64,000 nt of DNA. It comes from Hydractinia symbiolongicarpus. Taxonomy: Eukaryota > Cnidaria > Hydrozoa > Anthoathecata > Hydractiniidae. The translations under genes and the position numbers were made by a program. This document shows, in pieces, positions 1 through 12,271 of this stretch; position 1 is the first letter of the stretch; every line of letters begins with the position of its first letter. The DNA lies in NCBI RefSeq assembly GCF_029227915.1, contig NC_079877.1:2480001-2544000 (forward strand). Reading direction: 5' to 3'. The notes under the pieces were generated by a model, which had not been told where the DNA came from, ran no database searches, and was given only the letters and a program-made list of their open reading frames with translations.

Positions 1-1444
1 AGCGCTTTATTTAAAAATTAAGATGAATAAGTCATTTTTTACTGTGGAAGCAATCCTAGCCGTTAGTTTGCGCTGAAGATGTAGAGACAGCTTCAAAAAG
101 TACATTTCATTGAATTCCTCACGGTGTCAATCCGTTTGAGTTACAAGGGTTGTGTCACACATTCGTACCAACATGTATTTAGTGATATTTTTCCGATATT
201 ACTAAGTTGTATCGCTTTCAACAGTGAAACGATTGACTGTGGGACTTAGTTGAACTGATTTTGGAGTTTGACCTTATAAATGTGATAATTGAGTCATTTT
301 GACTACAAGAAATGACATTCTTCTTAGTTTGACATGATTGCTGGAACTCAGCGATTACACTGGGCGATGTGGTAACGCTTTATTTAAAAATTAAGATAAA
401 TAAGTCATTTTGTACTGTGGGACCAATCCTAGCCGTTATCGCGCGCTGAAGAAATAGAGACAGTTTCAAAAACTACATTTCATTGACTTTCTAACGGTGT
501 CAATCCGTTTGAGTTAGAACGGTTGCGTCACATAATCGTACCAGCATGTATTTAGTGATTTTCTTCCGATATTACTAAGTTGTATCGCTTTCAACAGAGA
601 ATCGATTGACTGTGGGACTCAATTGAACTGATTTTGGGCTTTGTCCTTATAAATGTAATAAATGACACATTATGACTAGAAGAAATAACATTCTCCGTAA
701 ATTGACATGATTGCTGGAACTCAGCGATTACACTATGCGCTGTGGGAGCGCTTTGTTTAAAAGTTAAGATAAATAAGTCATTTAATACGGTGGAAACAAT
801 CCTAGCCGTTATCGCACGCTGAAGAAATAGAGACAGTTTCAAAAACTACATTTCATTGACTTTCTAACGGTGTCAATCCGTTTGAGTTAAAACGGTTGCG
901 TCACATAATCGTACCAGCATGTATTTAGTGATTTTTTTCCGATATTACTAAGTTCTATCGCTTTCAACAGAGAAACGATTGACAGTGAGACTTAATTGAA
1001 CTGATTTTGGACTTTGACCTTATAAATATTATAAATGAGTCATTTTGACTACAAGAAATGACATTCTTCTTAGTTTGACATGATTGCTGGAATTCAGCGA
1101 TTACACTGGGCGCTATGGAAACGCTTTATTTAAAAATTAAGATAAATAAGTCATTTTGTACTGTGGGACCAATCCTAGCCGTTTTAGCGCGCTGAAGAAA
1201 TAGAGACAGTTTCAAAAACTACATTTCATTGACTTTCTAACGGTGTCAATCCGTTTGAGTTAGAACGGTTGCGTCACATAATCGTACCAGCATGTATTTA
1301 GTGATTTTCTTCCGATATTACTAAGTTGTATCGCTTTCAACAGTGAAACGATTGACTGTGGGACTTAGTTGAACTGATTTTGGAGTTTGACCTTATAAAT
1401 GTGATAATTGAGTCATTTTGACTACAAGAAATGACATTCTTCTT
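1..1444 (+). repeat. Copy 1 of a 12-unit-spaced duplication
   Basis: This segment is nearly identical to about 4470-5912 (offset 4,469 bp, 12 units; 4,468 after a one-base deletion in the second copy near 5829). Shared private variants include GATGAATAAGTC, GTGGAAGCAATCC and GTTAGTTTGCGC. The match ends where this copy reads CTTAGTTTGACATG and the other CTTAATTTAACATG. The left edge lies outside the window. Confidence 0.85.
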
Positions 1445-3858
1445 AGTTTGACATGATTGCTGTAACTCAGCGATTACACTGGGCGCTGTGGTAGCGCTTT
1501 ATTTAAATATTTAGATAAATAAGATTTTCTTACTGTGGGACCAATCCTGGCCGTTAGCACGCACTGAAGAAATAGAGACAGTTTCAAAAACCACATTTCA
1601 TTGACTTTTTAACGGTGTCAATCCGTTTGAGTTACAACAGCTGCGTCACATAATCGTACCAAAATGTATTTAGTGATTTTCTTCCGATAATACTAAGTTG
1701 TATCGCTTTCAACAGTGAAACGATTGACTGTGGGACTTAGTTGAACTGATTTTAGACTTTGACCTTATAAATGTGATAAATGAGTCATTTTGACTACTAG
1801 AAATGATATTCTTCTTAGTTTGACATGATTGATGGAACTCACCGATTACACTGGGCGCTGTGGTAATGCTTTAATAAAAAATTTAGATAAATAAGTCATT
1901 TTGTACTGTGGGACCAATCCTAGCCGTTATCGCGCGCTGAAGAAATAGAGACAGTTTTAAAAACTACATTTCATTGACTTTCTAACGGTGTCAATCCGTT
2001 TGAGTTACAACGGTTGCGACACATAATCGTACCAACATGTATTTACTGATTTTCTTCCGATATTACTAAGATGTATCGCTTTCAACAGTGAAACGATTGA
2101 CTGCGGGACTTAGTTGAACTGATTTTGGACTTTGACCTTATAAATGTGATTAATGCGCCAATTGGTCTCCAAGGAATAACATTCTTCTTAATTTGACATG
2201 ATTGCTGGAATTCAGCGGTTACAATAGGCTCTGCGGTAGCGCTTTATTTAAAAATTTAGAAAAATAAGATTTTCTTACTGTGGGACCAATCCTGGCCGTT
2301 ACCATGCGCTGAAGAAATAAAGACATTCTCAAGAACTACATTTCATTGATTTCTTGGTGGCATAATTCCGTTTGAGTTACAACAGTTGCGTCACATATTC
2401 GTACCAACATGTATTTATCGAAAGTATTCGGATATTACTAGGTTGCATCGCTTTTAACTGTGAAACGTTTGACTGTGCGACTTAATTGAACTGATTTTGA
2501 ACTTTAACCTTATAAATGTTATAAATGAGACAATTGGACACCAAGAAATACCATTCTTCTTAATTTGACATGATTGGTGGAACTAAGCGTATACACTGGA
2601 CCCTGTGGTAGCGATTCATTTAAAAATTTAGATAAATAAGTCATTTTTACTGTAGGACCAATCCTAGCCGTTAGCGCGCGCTGAAGATATAGAGATAGTT
2701 TCAAAAACTCCATTTCATTGACTTTCTATCGGTGTCAATCCGTTTGAGTTAGAACGGTTGCGTCACACAATCGTACCAACATGTATTTAGTGATTTTCTT
2801 CCGATATTACTAAGTTGTATCGCTTTCAACAGGGAAACGATTGACTGTGGGACTTAATTGAACTGATTTTGGACTTTGACCTTATAAATGTAATAAATGA
2901 GCCATTTTGACTAGAAGAAATAACATTTTCCGTAATTTGACATGATTGATGGAACTCACCGATTACACTGGGCGCTGTGGTAACGGTTTATTTATAAATT
3001 GAGATAAATAAGTCATTTTGTACTGTGGGACCAATTCTAGCCGTTATCGCGCGCTGAACAAATAGGGACAGTTTCAAAAACTACATTTCATTGACTTTCT
3101 AACGGTGTCAATCCGTTTGAGTTAAAACAGTTGCGTCACATATTCGTACCAAAATGTATTTAGTGATTTTTTTCGGATATTCCTAAGTTGCATCGCTTTT
3201 AACAGTGAAACGATTGACTGTGGGAATTATTTGAACTGATTCAGGACTGTGACCTTATAAATGTGATAAATGAGGGAAAAGGTCTCCAAGGAATAACATT
3301 CTTCTTAATTTAACATGATTGCTGGAATTCAGCGATTACATTAGGCTCTGTGGTAGCCTTTTTTAAAAAATTTAGATAAATAAGTCATTTTTTACTGTGG
3401 GACCAATCCTAGCCGTTAGTTCGCGCTGAAGAAATAGAGACAGCTTCAAAAAGTACATTTCATTGACTTTCTAACGGTGTCAATCTGTTTGAGTTACAAC
3501 GGTTGGGTCACATATTCGTACCAACATGTATTAACGATGTTTTTCTGATATTACTAGGTTGCATCGCTTCTAACAGTGAAACGATTGACTGTGGGACTTA
3601 ATTGAACTAACTTTGGACTTTGACCTTGTAAATGTTATAAGTGAGACAATTGGACTCCAAGAAATAACATTCTTCTTAATTTGGCATGATTGCTGGAACT
3701 CAGCGATTACACTGGGCGCTGTGGTAGCGCTTTATTTAAAAATTAAGATAAATAAGTCTTTTTTTACTGTGGGACCAATCCTAGCCGTTAGTTCGCGCTG
3801 AAGAAATAGAGAGAGCTTCAAAATGCACATTTCATTGACTTTCTAACGGTGTCAATCT
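291..3858 (+). repeat. 17-unit-spaced duplication, copy 1
   Basis: About 3.57 kb repeated at 6622-10189 with a constant offset of 6,331 bp (17 units). By eye only about ten substitutions separate the copies, for example GTAAATTGAC/GTAATTTGAC near 694 and 7026, and CGTACCAAC/CGTAAAAAC near 2391 and 8731. Class order in both copies is B/A-B-B-B-D-C-A-E-C. The right edge is sharp: at 3859 the copies diverge (CAATCTATTT versus CAATCTGTTT) and continue into different units. Confidence 0.9.
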
Positions 3859-4469
3859 ATTTGAGTTACAACAGCTGCGTCACATATTCGTACCAAAATG
3901 TATTTAGTGATTTTCTTCCGATATTACTAAGTTGTATCGCTTTTAACAGTGAAACGATTGACTGTGGGAATTATTTGAACTGATTCAGGACTTTGACCTT
4001 ATAAATGTAATAAATGAGCCATTTTGACTAAAAGAAATATCATTCTTCTTAATTTTACATGATTGCTGGAACTCAGCGATTACACTGGGCGCTGTGGTAG
4101 CGCTTTATTTAAATATTTAGATAAATAAGATTTTCTTACTGTGGGACCAATCCTGGCCGTTAGCACGCGCTGAAGAAATAAAGACATTCTCAAAAACTAC
4201 ATTTCATTGATTCCTTGGCGTATAATTCCGTTTGAGTTACAACGGTTGCGTCACATATTCGTACCAACATGTATTTAGCGAAAGTATTCGGATATTACTA
4301 GGTTGCATCGCTTTTAACTGTTAAACGTTTGACTGTGCGACTTAAATGTACTGATTTTGGACTTTGACCTTATAAATGTTATAAGTGAGACAATTGCACT
4401 CCAAGAAATAACATTCTTCTTAATTTGACATAATTGCTGGAACTCAGCGATTACACTGGGCGCTGTGGT

Positions 4470-5912
4470 AGCGCTTTATTTAAAAATTAAGATGAATAAG
4501 TCATTTTTTACTGTGGAAGCAATCCTAGCCGTTAGTTTGCGCTGAAGAAGTAGAGACAGCTTCAAAAAGTACATTTCATTGAATTTATCACGGTGTCAAT
4601 CCGTTTGAGTTACAACGGTTGTGTCACACATTCGTACAAACATGTATTTAGTGATATTTTTCCGATATTACTAAGTTGTATCGCTTTCAACAGTGAAACT
4701 ATTGACTGTGGGACTTAGTTGAACTGATTTTGGAGTTTGACCTTATAAATGTGATAATTGAGTCATTTTGACTACAAGAAATGACATTCTTCTTAGTTTG
4801 ACATGATTGCTGGAACTCAGCGATTACACTGGGCGATGTGGTAACGCTTTATTTAAAAATTAAGATAAATAAGTCATTTTGTACTGTGGGACCAATCCTA
4901 GCCGTTATCGCGCGCTGAAGAAATAGAGACAGTTTCAAAAACTACATTTCATTGACTTTCTAACGGTGTCAATCCGTTTGAGTTAGAACGGTTGCGTCAC
5001 ATAATCGTACCAGCATGTATTTAGTGATTTTCTTCCGATATTACTAAGTTGTATCGCTTTCAACAGAGAATCGATTGACTGTGGGACTTAATTGAACTGA
5101 TTTTGGGCTTTGTCCTTATAAATGTAATAAATGAGACATTATGACTAGAAGAAATAACATTCTCCGTAATTTGACATGATTGCTGGAACTCAGCGATTAC
5201 ACTATGCGCTGTGGTAGCGCTTTGTTTAAAAGTTAAGATAAATAAGTCATTTATTACGGTGGAAACAATCCTAGCCGTTATCGCACGCTGAAGAAATAGA
5301 GACAGTTTCAAAAACTACATTTCATTGACTTTCTAACGGTGTCAATCCGTTTGAGTTAAAACGGTTGCGTCACATAATCGTACCAGCATGTATTTAGTGA
5401 TTTTCTTCCGATATTACTAAGTTCTATCGCTTTCAACAGAGAAACGATTGACAGTGAGACTTAATTGAACTGATTTTGGACTTTGACCTTATAAATGTGA
5501 TAAATGAGTCATTTTGACTACAAGAAATGACATTCTTTTTAGTTTGACATGATTGCTGGAACTCAGCGATTACACTGGGCGCTATGGAAACGCTTTATTT
5601 AAAAATTAAGATAAATAAGTCATTTTGTACTGTGGGACCAATCCTAGCCGTTTTAGCGCGCTGAAGAAATAGAGACAGTTTCAAAAACTACATTTCATTG
5701 ACTTTCTAACGGTGTCAATCCGTTTGAGTTAGAACGGTTGCGTCACATAATCGTACCAGCATGTATTTAGTGATTTTCTTCCGATATTACTAAGTTGTAT
5801 CGCTTTCAACAGTGAAACGATTGACTGTGGGCTTAGTTGAACTGATTTTGGAGTTTGACCTTATAAATGTGATAATTGAGTCATTTTGACTACAAGAAAT
5901 GACATTCTTCTT
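4470..5912 (+). repeat. Copy 2 of the 12-unit-spaced duplication
   Basis: Partner of 1-1444. Downstream of its right edge the sequence switches to a match with about 3319-3750 at an offset of 2,605 bp (7 units), so the junction near 5913-5925 is a recombination breakpoint. At this junction one A is missing (GCTGGATTCAGCG for GCTGGAATTCAGCG). The same defect recurs at the equivalent junctions near 12,262 and 14,867, which therefore descend from one event. Confidence 0.83.
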
Positions 5913-8425
5913 AATTTAACATGATTGCTGGATTCAGCGATTACATTAGGCTCTGTGGTAGCCTTTTTTAAAAAATTTAGATAAATAAGTCATTTTTTAC
6001 TGTGGGACCAATCCTAGCCGTTAGTTCGCGCTGAAGAAATAGAGACAGCTTCAAAAAGTACATTTCATTGACTTTCTAACGGTGTCAATCTGTTTGAGTT
6101 ACAACGGTTGGGTCACATATTCGTACCAACATGTATTAACGATGTTTTTCTGATATTACTAGGTTGCATCGCTTCTAACAGTGAAACGATTGACTGTGGG
6201 ACTTAATTGAACTAACTTTGGACTTTGACCTTGTAAATGTTATAAGTGAGACAATTGGACTCCAAGAAGTAACATTCTTCTTAATTTGGCATGATTGCTG
6301 GAACTCAGCGATTACACTGGGCGCTGTGGTAGCGCTTTATTTAAAAATTAAGATAAATAAGACTTCTTTTTACTGTGGGACCAATCCTAGCAGTTATCGC
6401 GCGCTGAAGAAATAGAGACAGTTTCAAAAACCACATTTCATTGACTTTTTAACGGTGTCAATCCGTTTGAGTTACAACAGCTGCGTCACATATTCGTACC
6501 AAAATGTATTTAGTGATTTTCTTCCGATATTACTAAGTTGTATCGCTTTTAACAGTGAAACGATTGACTGTGGGAATTATTTGAACTGATTCAGGACTTT
6601 GACCTTATAAATGTAATAAATGAGTCATTTTGACTACAAGAAATGACATTCTTCTTAGTTTGACATGATTGCTGGAACTCAGCGATTACACTGGGCGATG
6701 TGGTAACGCTTTATTTAAAAATTAAGATAAATAAGTCATTTTGTACTGTGGGACCAATCCTAGCCGTTATCGCGCGCTGAAGAAATAGAGACAGTTTCAA
6801 AAACTACATTTCATTGACTTTCTAACGGTGTCAATCCGTTTGAGTTAGAACGGTTGCGTCACATAATCGTACCAGCATGTATTTAGTGATTTTCTTCCGA
6901 TATTACTAAGTTGTATCGCTTTCAACAGAGAATCGATTGACTGTGGGACTCAATTGAACTGATTTTGGGCTTTGTCCTTATAAATGTAATAAATGACACA
7001 TTATGACTAGAAGAAATAACATTCTCCGTAATTTGACATGATTGCTGGAACTCAGCGATTACACTATGCGCTGTGGGAGCGCTTTGTTTAAAAGTTAAGA
7101 TAAATAAGTCATTTATTACGGTGGAAACAATCCTAGCCGTTATCGCACGCTGAAGAAATAGAGACAGTTTCAAAAACTACATTTCATTGACTTTCTAACG
7201 GTGTCAATCCGTTTGAGTTAAAACGGTTGCGTCACATAATCGTACCAGCATGTATTTAGTGATTTTCTTCCGATATTACTAAGTTCTATCGCTTTCAACA
7301 GAGAAACGATTGACAGTGAGACTTAATTGAACTGATTTTGGACTTTGACCTTATAAATGTTATAAATGAGTCATTTTGACTACAAGAAATGACATTCTTC
7401 TTAGTTTGACATGATTGCTGGAACTCAGCGATTACACTGGGCGCTATGGAAACGCTTTATTTAAAAATTAAGATAAATAAGTCATTTTGTACTGTGGGAC
7501 CCATCCTAGCCGTTTTAGCGCGCTGAAGAAATAGAGACAGTTTCAAAAACTACATTTCATTGACTTTCTAACGGTGTCAATCCGTTTGAGTTAGAACGGT
7601 TGCGTCACATAATCGTACCAGCATGTATTTAGTGATTTTCTTCCGATATTACTAAGTTGTATCGCTTTCAACAGTGAAACGATTGACTGTGGGACTTAGT
7701 TGAACTGATTTTGGAGTTTGACCTTATAAATGTGATAATTGAGTCATTTTGACTACAAGAAATGACATTCTTCTTAGTTTGACATGATTGCTGGAACTCA
7801 GCGATTACACTGGGCGCTGTGGTAGCGCTTTATTTAAATATTTAGATAAATAAGATTTTCTTACTGTGGGACCAATCCTGGCCGTTAGCACGCACTGAAG
7901 AAATAGAGACAGTTTCAAAAACCACATTTCATTGACTTTTTAACGGTGTCAATCCGTTTGAGTTACAACAGCTGCGTCACATAATCGTACCAAAATGTAT
8001 TTAGTGATTTTCTTCCGATAATACTAAGTTGTATCGCTTTCAACAGTGAAACGATTGACTGTGGGACTTAGTTGAACTGATTTTAGACTTTGACCTTATA
8101 AATGTGATAAATGAGTCATTTTGACTACTAGAAATGATATTCTTCTTAGTTTGACATGATTGATGGAACTCACCGATTACACTGGGCGCTGTGGTAATGC
8201 TTTAATAAAAAATTTAGATAAATAAGTCATTTTGTACTGTGGGACCAATCCTAGCCGTTATCGCGCGCTGAAGAAATAGAGACAGTTTTAAAAACTACAT
8301 TTCATTGACTTTCTAACGGTGTCAATCCGTTTGAGTTACAACGGTTGCGACACATAATCGTACCAACATGTATTTACTGATTTTCTTCCGATATTACTAA
8401 GATGTATCGCTTTCAACAGTGAAAC

Positions 8426-8797
8426 GATTGACTGCGGGACTTAGTTGAACTGATTTTGGACTTTGACCTTATAAATGTGATTAATGCGCCAATTGGTCTC
8501 CAAGGAATAACATTCTTCTTAATTTGACATGATTGCTGGAATTCAGCGGTTACAATAGGCTCTGCGGTAGCGCTTTATTTAAAAATTTAGAAAAATAAGA
8601 TTTTCTTACTGTGGGACCAATCCTGGCCGTTACCATGCGCTGAAGAAATAAAGACATTCTCAAGAACTACATTTCATTGATTTCTTGGTGGCATAATTCC
8701 GTTTGAGTTACAACAGTTGCGTCACATATTCGTAAAAACATGTATTTATCGAAAGTATTCGGATATTACTAGGTTGCATCGCTTTTAACTGTGAAAC
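8426..8797 (+). repeat. Representative class D unit (372 bp)
   Basis: Complete unit marked by GTGATTAATGCGCCAATTGG and TCTCCAAGGAATAACATTC, then GGAATTCAGCGGTTACAATA and a GGCTCTGCGGTAGCGC hairpin region in which the two arms no longer match. Its second half carries the alternative allele TTGATTTCTTGGTGGCATAA in place of TTGACTTTCTAACGGTGTCA. Class D closes the 7-unit HOR between 35.5 and 50.8 kb. A sister form (GTGTTTAATGCGACAATTGG) sits in the tetramer at 26-33 kb and at 38.6 kb. Confidence 0.88.
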
Positions 8798-9542
8798 GTT
8801 TGACTGTGCGACTTAATTGAACTGATTTTGAACTTTAACCTTATAAATGTTATAAATGAGACAATTGGACACCAAGAAATACCATTCTTCTTAATTTGAC
8901 ATGATTGGTGGAACTAAGCGTATACACTGGACCCTGTGGTAGCGATTCATTTAAAAATTTAGATAAATAAGTCATTTTTACTGTAGGACCAATCCTAGCC
9001 GTTAGCGCGCGCTGAAGATATAGAGATAGTTTCAAAAACTCCATTTCATTGACTTTCTATCGGTGTCAATCCGTTTGAGTTAGAACGGTTGCGTCACACA
9101 ATCGTACCAACATGTATTTAGTGATTTTCTTCCGATATTACTAAGTTGTATCGCTTTCAACAGGGAAACGATTGACTGTGGGACTTAATTGAACTGATTT
9201 TGGACTTTGACCTTATAAATGTAATAAATGAGCCATTTTGACTAGAAGAAATAACATTTTCCGTAATTTGACATGATTGATGGAACTCACCGATTACACT
9301 GGGCGCTGTGGTAACGGTTTATTTATAAATTGAGATAAATAAGTCATTTTGTACTGTGGGACCAATTCTAGCCGTTATCGCGCGCTGAACAAATAGAGAC
9401 AGTTTCAAAAACTACATTTCATTGACTTTCTAACGGTGTCAATCCGTTTGAGTTAAAACAGTTGCGTCACATATTCGTACCAAAATGTATTTAGTGATTT
9501 TTTTCGGATATTCCTAAGTTGCATCGCTTTTAACAGTGAAAC

Positions 9543-9913
9543 GATTGACTGTGGGAATTATTTGAACTGATTCAGGACTGTGACCTTATAAATGTGATAA
9601 ATGAGGGAAAAGGTCTCCAAGGAATAACATTCTTCTTAATTTAACATGATTGCTGGAATTCAGCGATTACATTAGGCTCTGTGGTAGCCTTTTTTAAAAA
9701 ATTTAGATAAATAAGTCATTTTTTACTGTGGGACCAATCCTAGCCGTTAGTTCGCGCTGAAGAAATAGAGACAGCTTCAAAAAGTACATTTCATTGACTT
9801 TCTAACGGTGTCAATCTGTTTGAGTTACAACGGTTGGGTCACATATTCGTACCAACATGTATTAACGATGTTTTTCTGATATTACTAGGTTGCATCGCTT
9901 CTAACAGTGAAAC
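9543..9913 (+). repeat. Representative class E unit (371 bp)
   Basis: Complete unit marked by GTGGGAATTATTTGAACTG, AATGAGGGAAAAGGTCTCC and TTAATTTAACATG, then by the AGGCT...AGCCT hairpin and an uninterrupted run of T followed by A. It is found mainly in the tetramer of 26-34 kb and at single sites near 3.3, 9.6, 25.6, 39.3, 51.6 and 56.8 kb. It has the same base-paired hairpin as class A but with different arms. Confidence 0.88.
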
Positions 9914-12271
9914 GATTGACTGTGGGACTTAATTGAACTAACTTTGGACTTTGACCTTGTAAATGTTATAAGTGAGACAATTGGACTCCAAGAAATAACA
10001 TTCTTCTTAATTTGGCATGATTGCTGGAACTCAGCGATTACACTGGGCGCTGTGGTAGCGCTTTATTTAAAAATTAAGATAAATAAGTCTTTTTTTACTG
10101 TGGGACCAATCCTAGCCGTTAGTTCGCGCTGAAGAAATAGAGAGAGCTTCAAAATGCACATTTCATTGACTTTCTAACGGTGTCAATCTGTTTGAGTTAC
10201 AACGGTTGGGTCACATATTCGTACCAACATGTATTAACGATGTTTTTCTGATGTTACTAGGTTGCATCGCTTCTAACAGTGAAACGATTGACTGTGGGAC
10301 TTAATTGAACTAACTTTGGACTTTGACCTTGTAAATGTTATAAGTGAGACAATTGGACTCCAAGAAATAACATTCTTCTTAATTTGGCATGATTGCTGGA
10401 ACTCAGCGATTACACTGGGCGCTGTGGTAGCGCTTTATTTAAAAATTAAGATAAATAAGACTTTTTTTACTGTGGGACCAATCCTAGCAGTTATCGCGCG
10501 CTGAAGAAATAGAGACAGTTTCAAAAACCACATTTCATTGACTTTTTAACGGTGTCAATCCGTTTGAGTTACAACAGCTGCGTCACATATTCGTACCAAA
10601 ATGTATTTAGTGATTTTCTTCCGATATTACTAAGTTGTATCGCTTTTAACAGTGAAACGATTGACTGTGGGAATTATTTGAACTGATTCAGGACTTTGAC
10701 CTTATAAATGTAATAAATGAGCCATTTTGACTAAAAGAAATATCATTCTTCTTAATTTTACATGATTGCTGGAACTCAGCGATTACACTGGGCGCTGTGG
10801 TAGCGCTTTATTTAAATATTTAGATAAATAAGATTTTCTTACTGTGGGACCAATCCTGGCCGTTAGCACGCGCTGAAGAAATAAAGAAATTCTCAAAAAC
10901 TACATTTCAATGATTCCTTGGTGTATAATTCCGTTTGAGTTACAACGGTTGCGTCACATATTCGTACCAACATGTATTTAGCGAAAGTATTCGGATATTA
11001 CTAGGTTGCATCGCTTTTAACTGTGAAACGTTTGACTGTACGACTTAATTGAACTGCTTTTGGATTTTGACCTTATAAATGTTGTAAGTGAGACAATTGC
11101 ACTCCAAGAAATAACATTCTTCTTAATTTGACATAATTGCTGAAACTCAGCGATTACACTGGGCGCTGTGGTAGCGCTTTATTTAAAAATTAAGATGAAT
11201 AAGTCATTTTTTACTGTGGAAGCAATCCTAGCCGTTAGTTTGCGCTGAAGAAGTAGAGACAGCTTCAAAAAGTACATTTCATTAAATTTCTCACGGTGTC
11301 AATCCGTTTGAGTTACAACGGTTGTGTCACACATTCGTACCAACATGTATTTAGTGATATTTTTCCGATATTACTAAGTTGTATCGCTTTCAACAGTGAA
11401 ACGATTGACTGTGGGACTTAGTTGAACTGATTTTGGAGTTTGACCTTATAAATGTGATAATTGAGTCATTTTGACTACAAGAAATGACATTCTTCTTAGT
11501 TTGACATGATTGCTGGATCTCAGCGATTACACTGGGCGATGTGGTAACGCTTTATTTAAAAATTAAGATAAATAAGTCGTTTTGTACTGTGGGACCAATG
11601 CTAGCCGTTATCGCGCGCTGAAGAAATAGAGACAGTTTCAAAAACTACATTTCATTGACTTTCTAACGGTGTCAATCCGTTTGAGTTAGAACGGTTGCGT
11701 CACATAATCGTACCAGCATGTATTTAGTGATTTTCTTCCGATATTACTAAGTTGTATCGCTTTCAATAGAGAATCGATTGACTGTGGGACTTAATTGAAC
11801 TGATTTTGGGCTTTGTCCTTATAAATGTAATAAATGAGACATTATGACTAGAAGAAATAACATTCTCCGTAATTTGACATGATTGCTGGAACTCTGCGAT
11901 TACACTATGCGCTGTGGTAGCGCTTTGTTTAAAAGTTGAGATAAATAAGTCATTTATTACGGTGGAAACAATCCTAGCCGTTATCGCACGCTGAAGAAAT
12001 AGAGACAGTTTCAAAAACTACATTTCATTGACTTTCTAACGGTGTCAATCCGTTTGAGTTAAAACGGTTGCGTCACATAATCGTACCAGCATGTATTTAG
12101 TGATTTTCTTCCGATATTACTAAGTTCTATCGCTTTCAACAGAGAAACGATTGACAGTGAGACTTAATTGAACTGATTTTGGACTTTGACCTTATAAATG
12201 TGATAATTGAGTCATTTTGACTACAAGAAATGACATTCTTCTTAATTTAACATGATTGCTGGATTCAGCGA
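9667..12271 (+). repeat. 7-unit tandem duplication, copy 1 (2,605 bp)
   Basis: Seven units (C-C-A-C-B-A-B) repeated directly downstream at 12272-14876. Many private variants are shared: CTGTACGACTTA, AAAGAAATTCTC, GCTGGATCTCAGCG, CCAATGCTAGCC, TCAATAGAGAATCG and GGAACTCTGCG. By eye the copies differ at only a few sites, apart from one dense patch at 13181-13227. This is one of the youngest events in region I. Confidence 0.92.
9674..9690 (+). other. Hairpin in class E units with both arms changed
   Basis: AGGCT-CTGTGGT-AGCCT occupies the same place as the class A hairpin, but both arms differ and still pair over 5 bp with a 7-nt loop. It recurs in class E units, and in the D form of the tetramer (for example near 27.9 and 30.1 kb). 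Confidence 0.65.

Larger units (their letters stand above)
6622..10189 (+). repeat. 17-unit-spaced duplication, copy 2
   Basis: Partner of 291-3858. Its left edge lies inside a chimeric unit: upstream it follows the class A unit at about 4.0 kb (ATGTAATAAATGAG), downstream it follows the class B unit at 0.28 kb (TCATTTTGACTACAAG). After the right edge it has one extra class C unit (about 10.17-10.54 kb). From there the homology to 3.85-5.5 kb resumes at an offset of 6,703 bp (18 units). Confidence 0.9.

Noticed and set aside
41-60. TATAAATG and AATAAA in most units as promoter and polyadenylation signal
   Set aside because: Both are short A+T-rich words likely by chance at 64% A+T, and no transcript evidence can be read from the sequence. 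The coordinates give the position within the unit consensus.
301-320. CENP-B-box-like word TTCGTACCAACATG in the conserved part of each unit (unit positions about 306-319)
   Set aside because: The left half (TTCG, then A at the expected spacing) fits the box, but the CGGG half is replaced by ATGT. Three essential positions do not match, so I do not call a CENP-B site.
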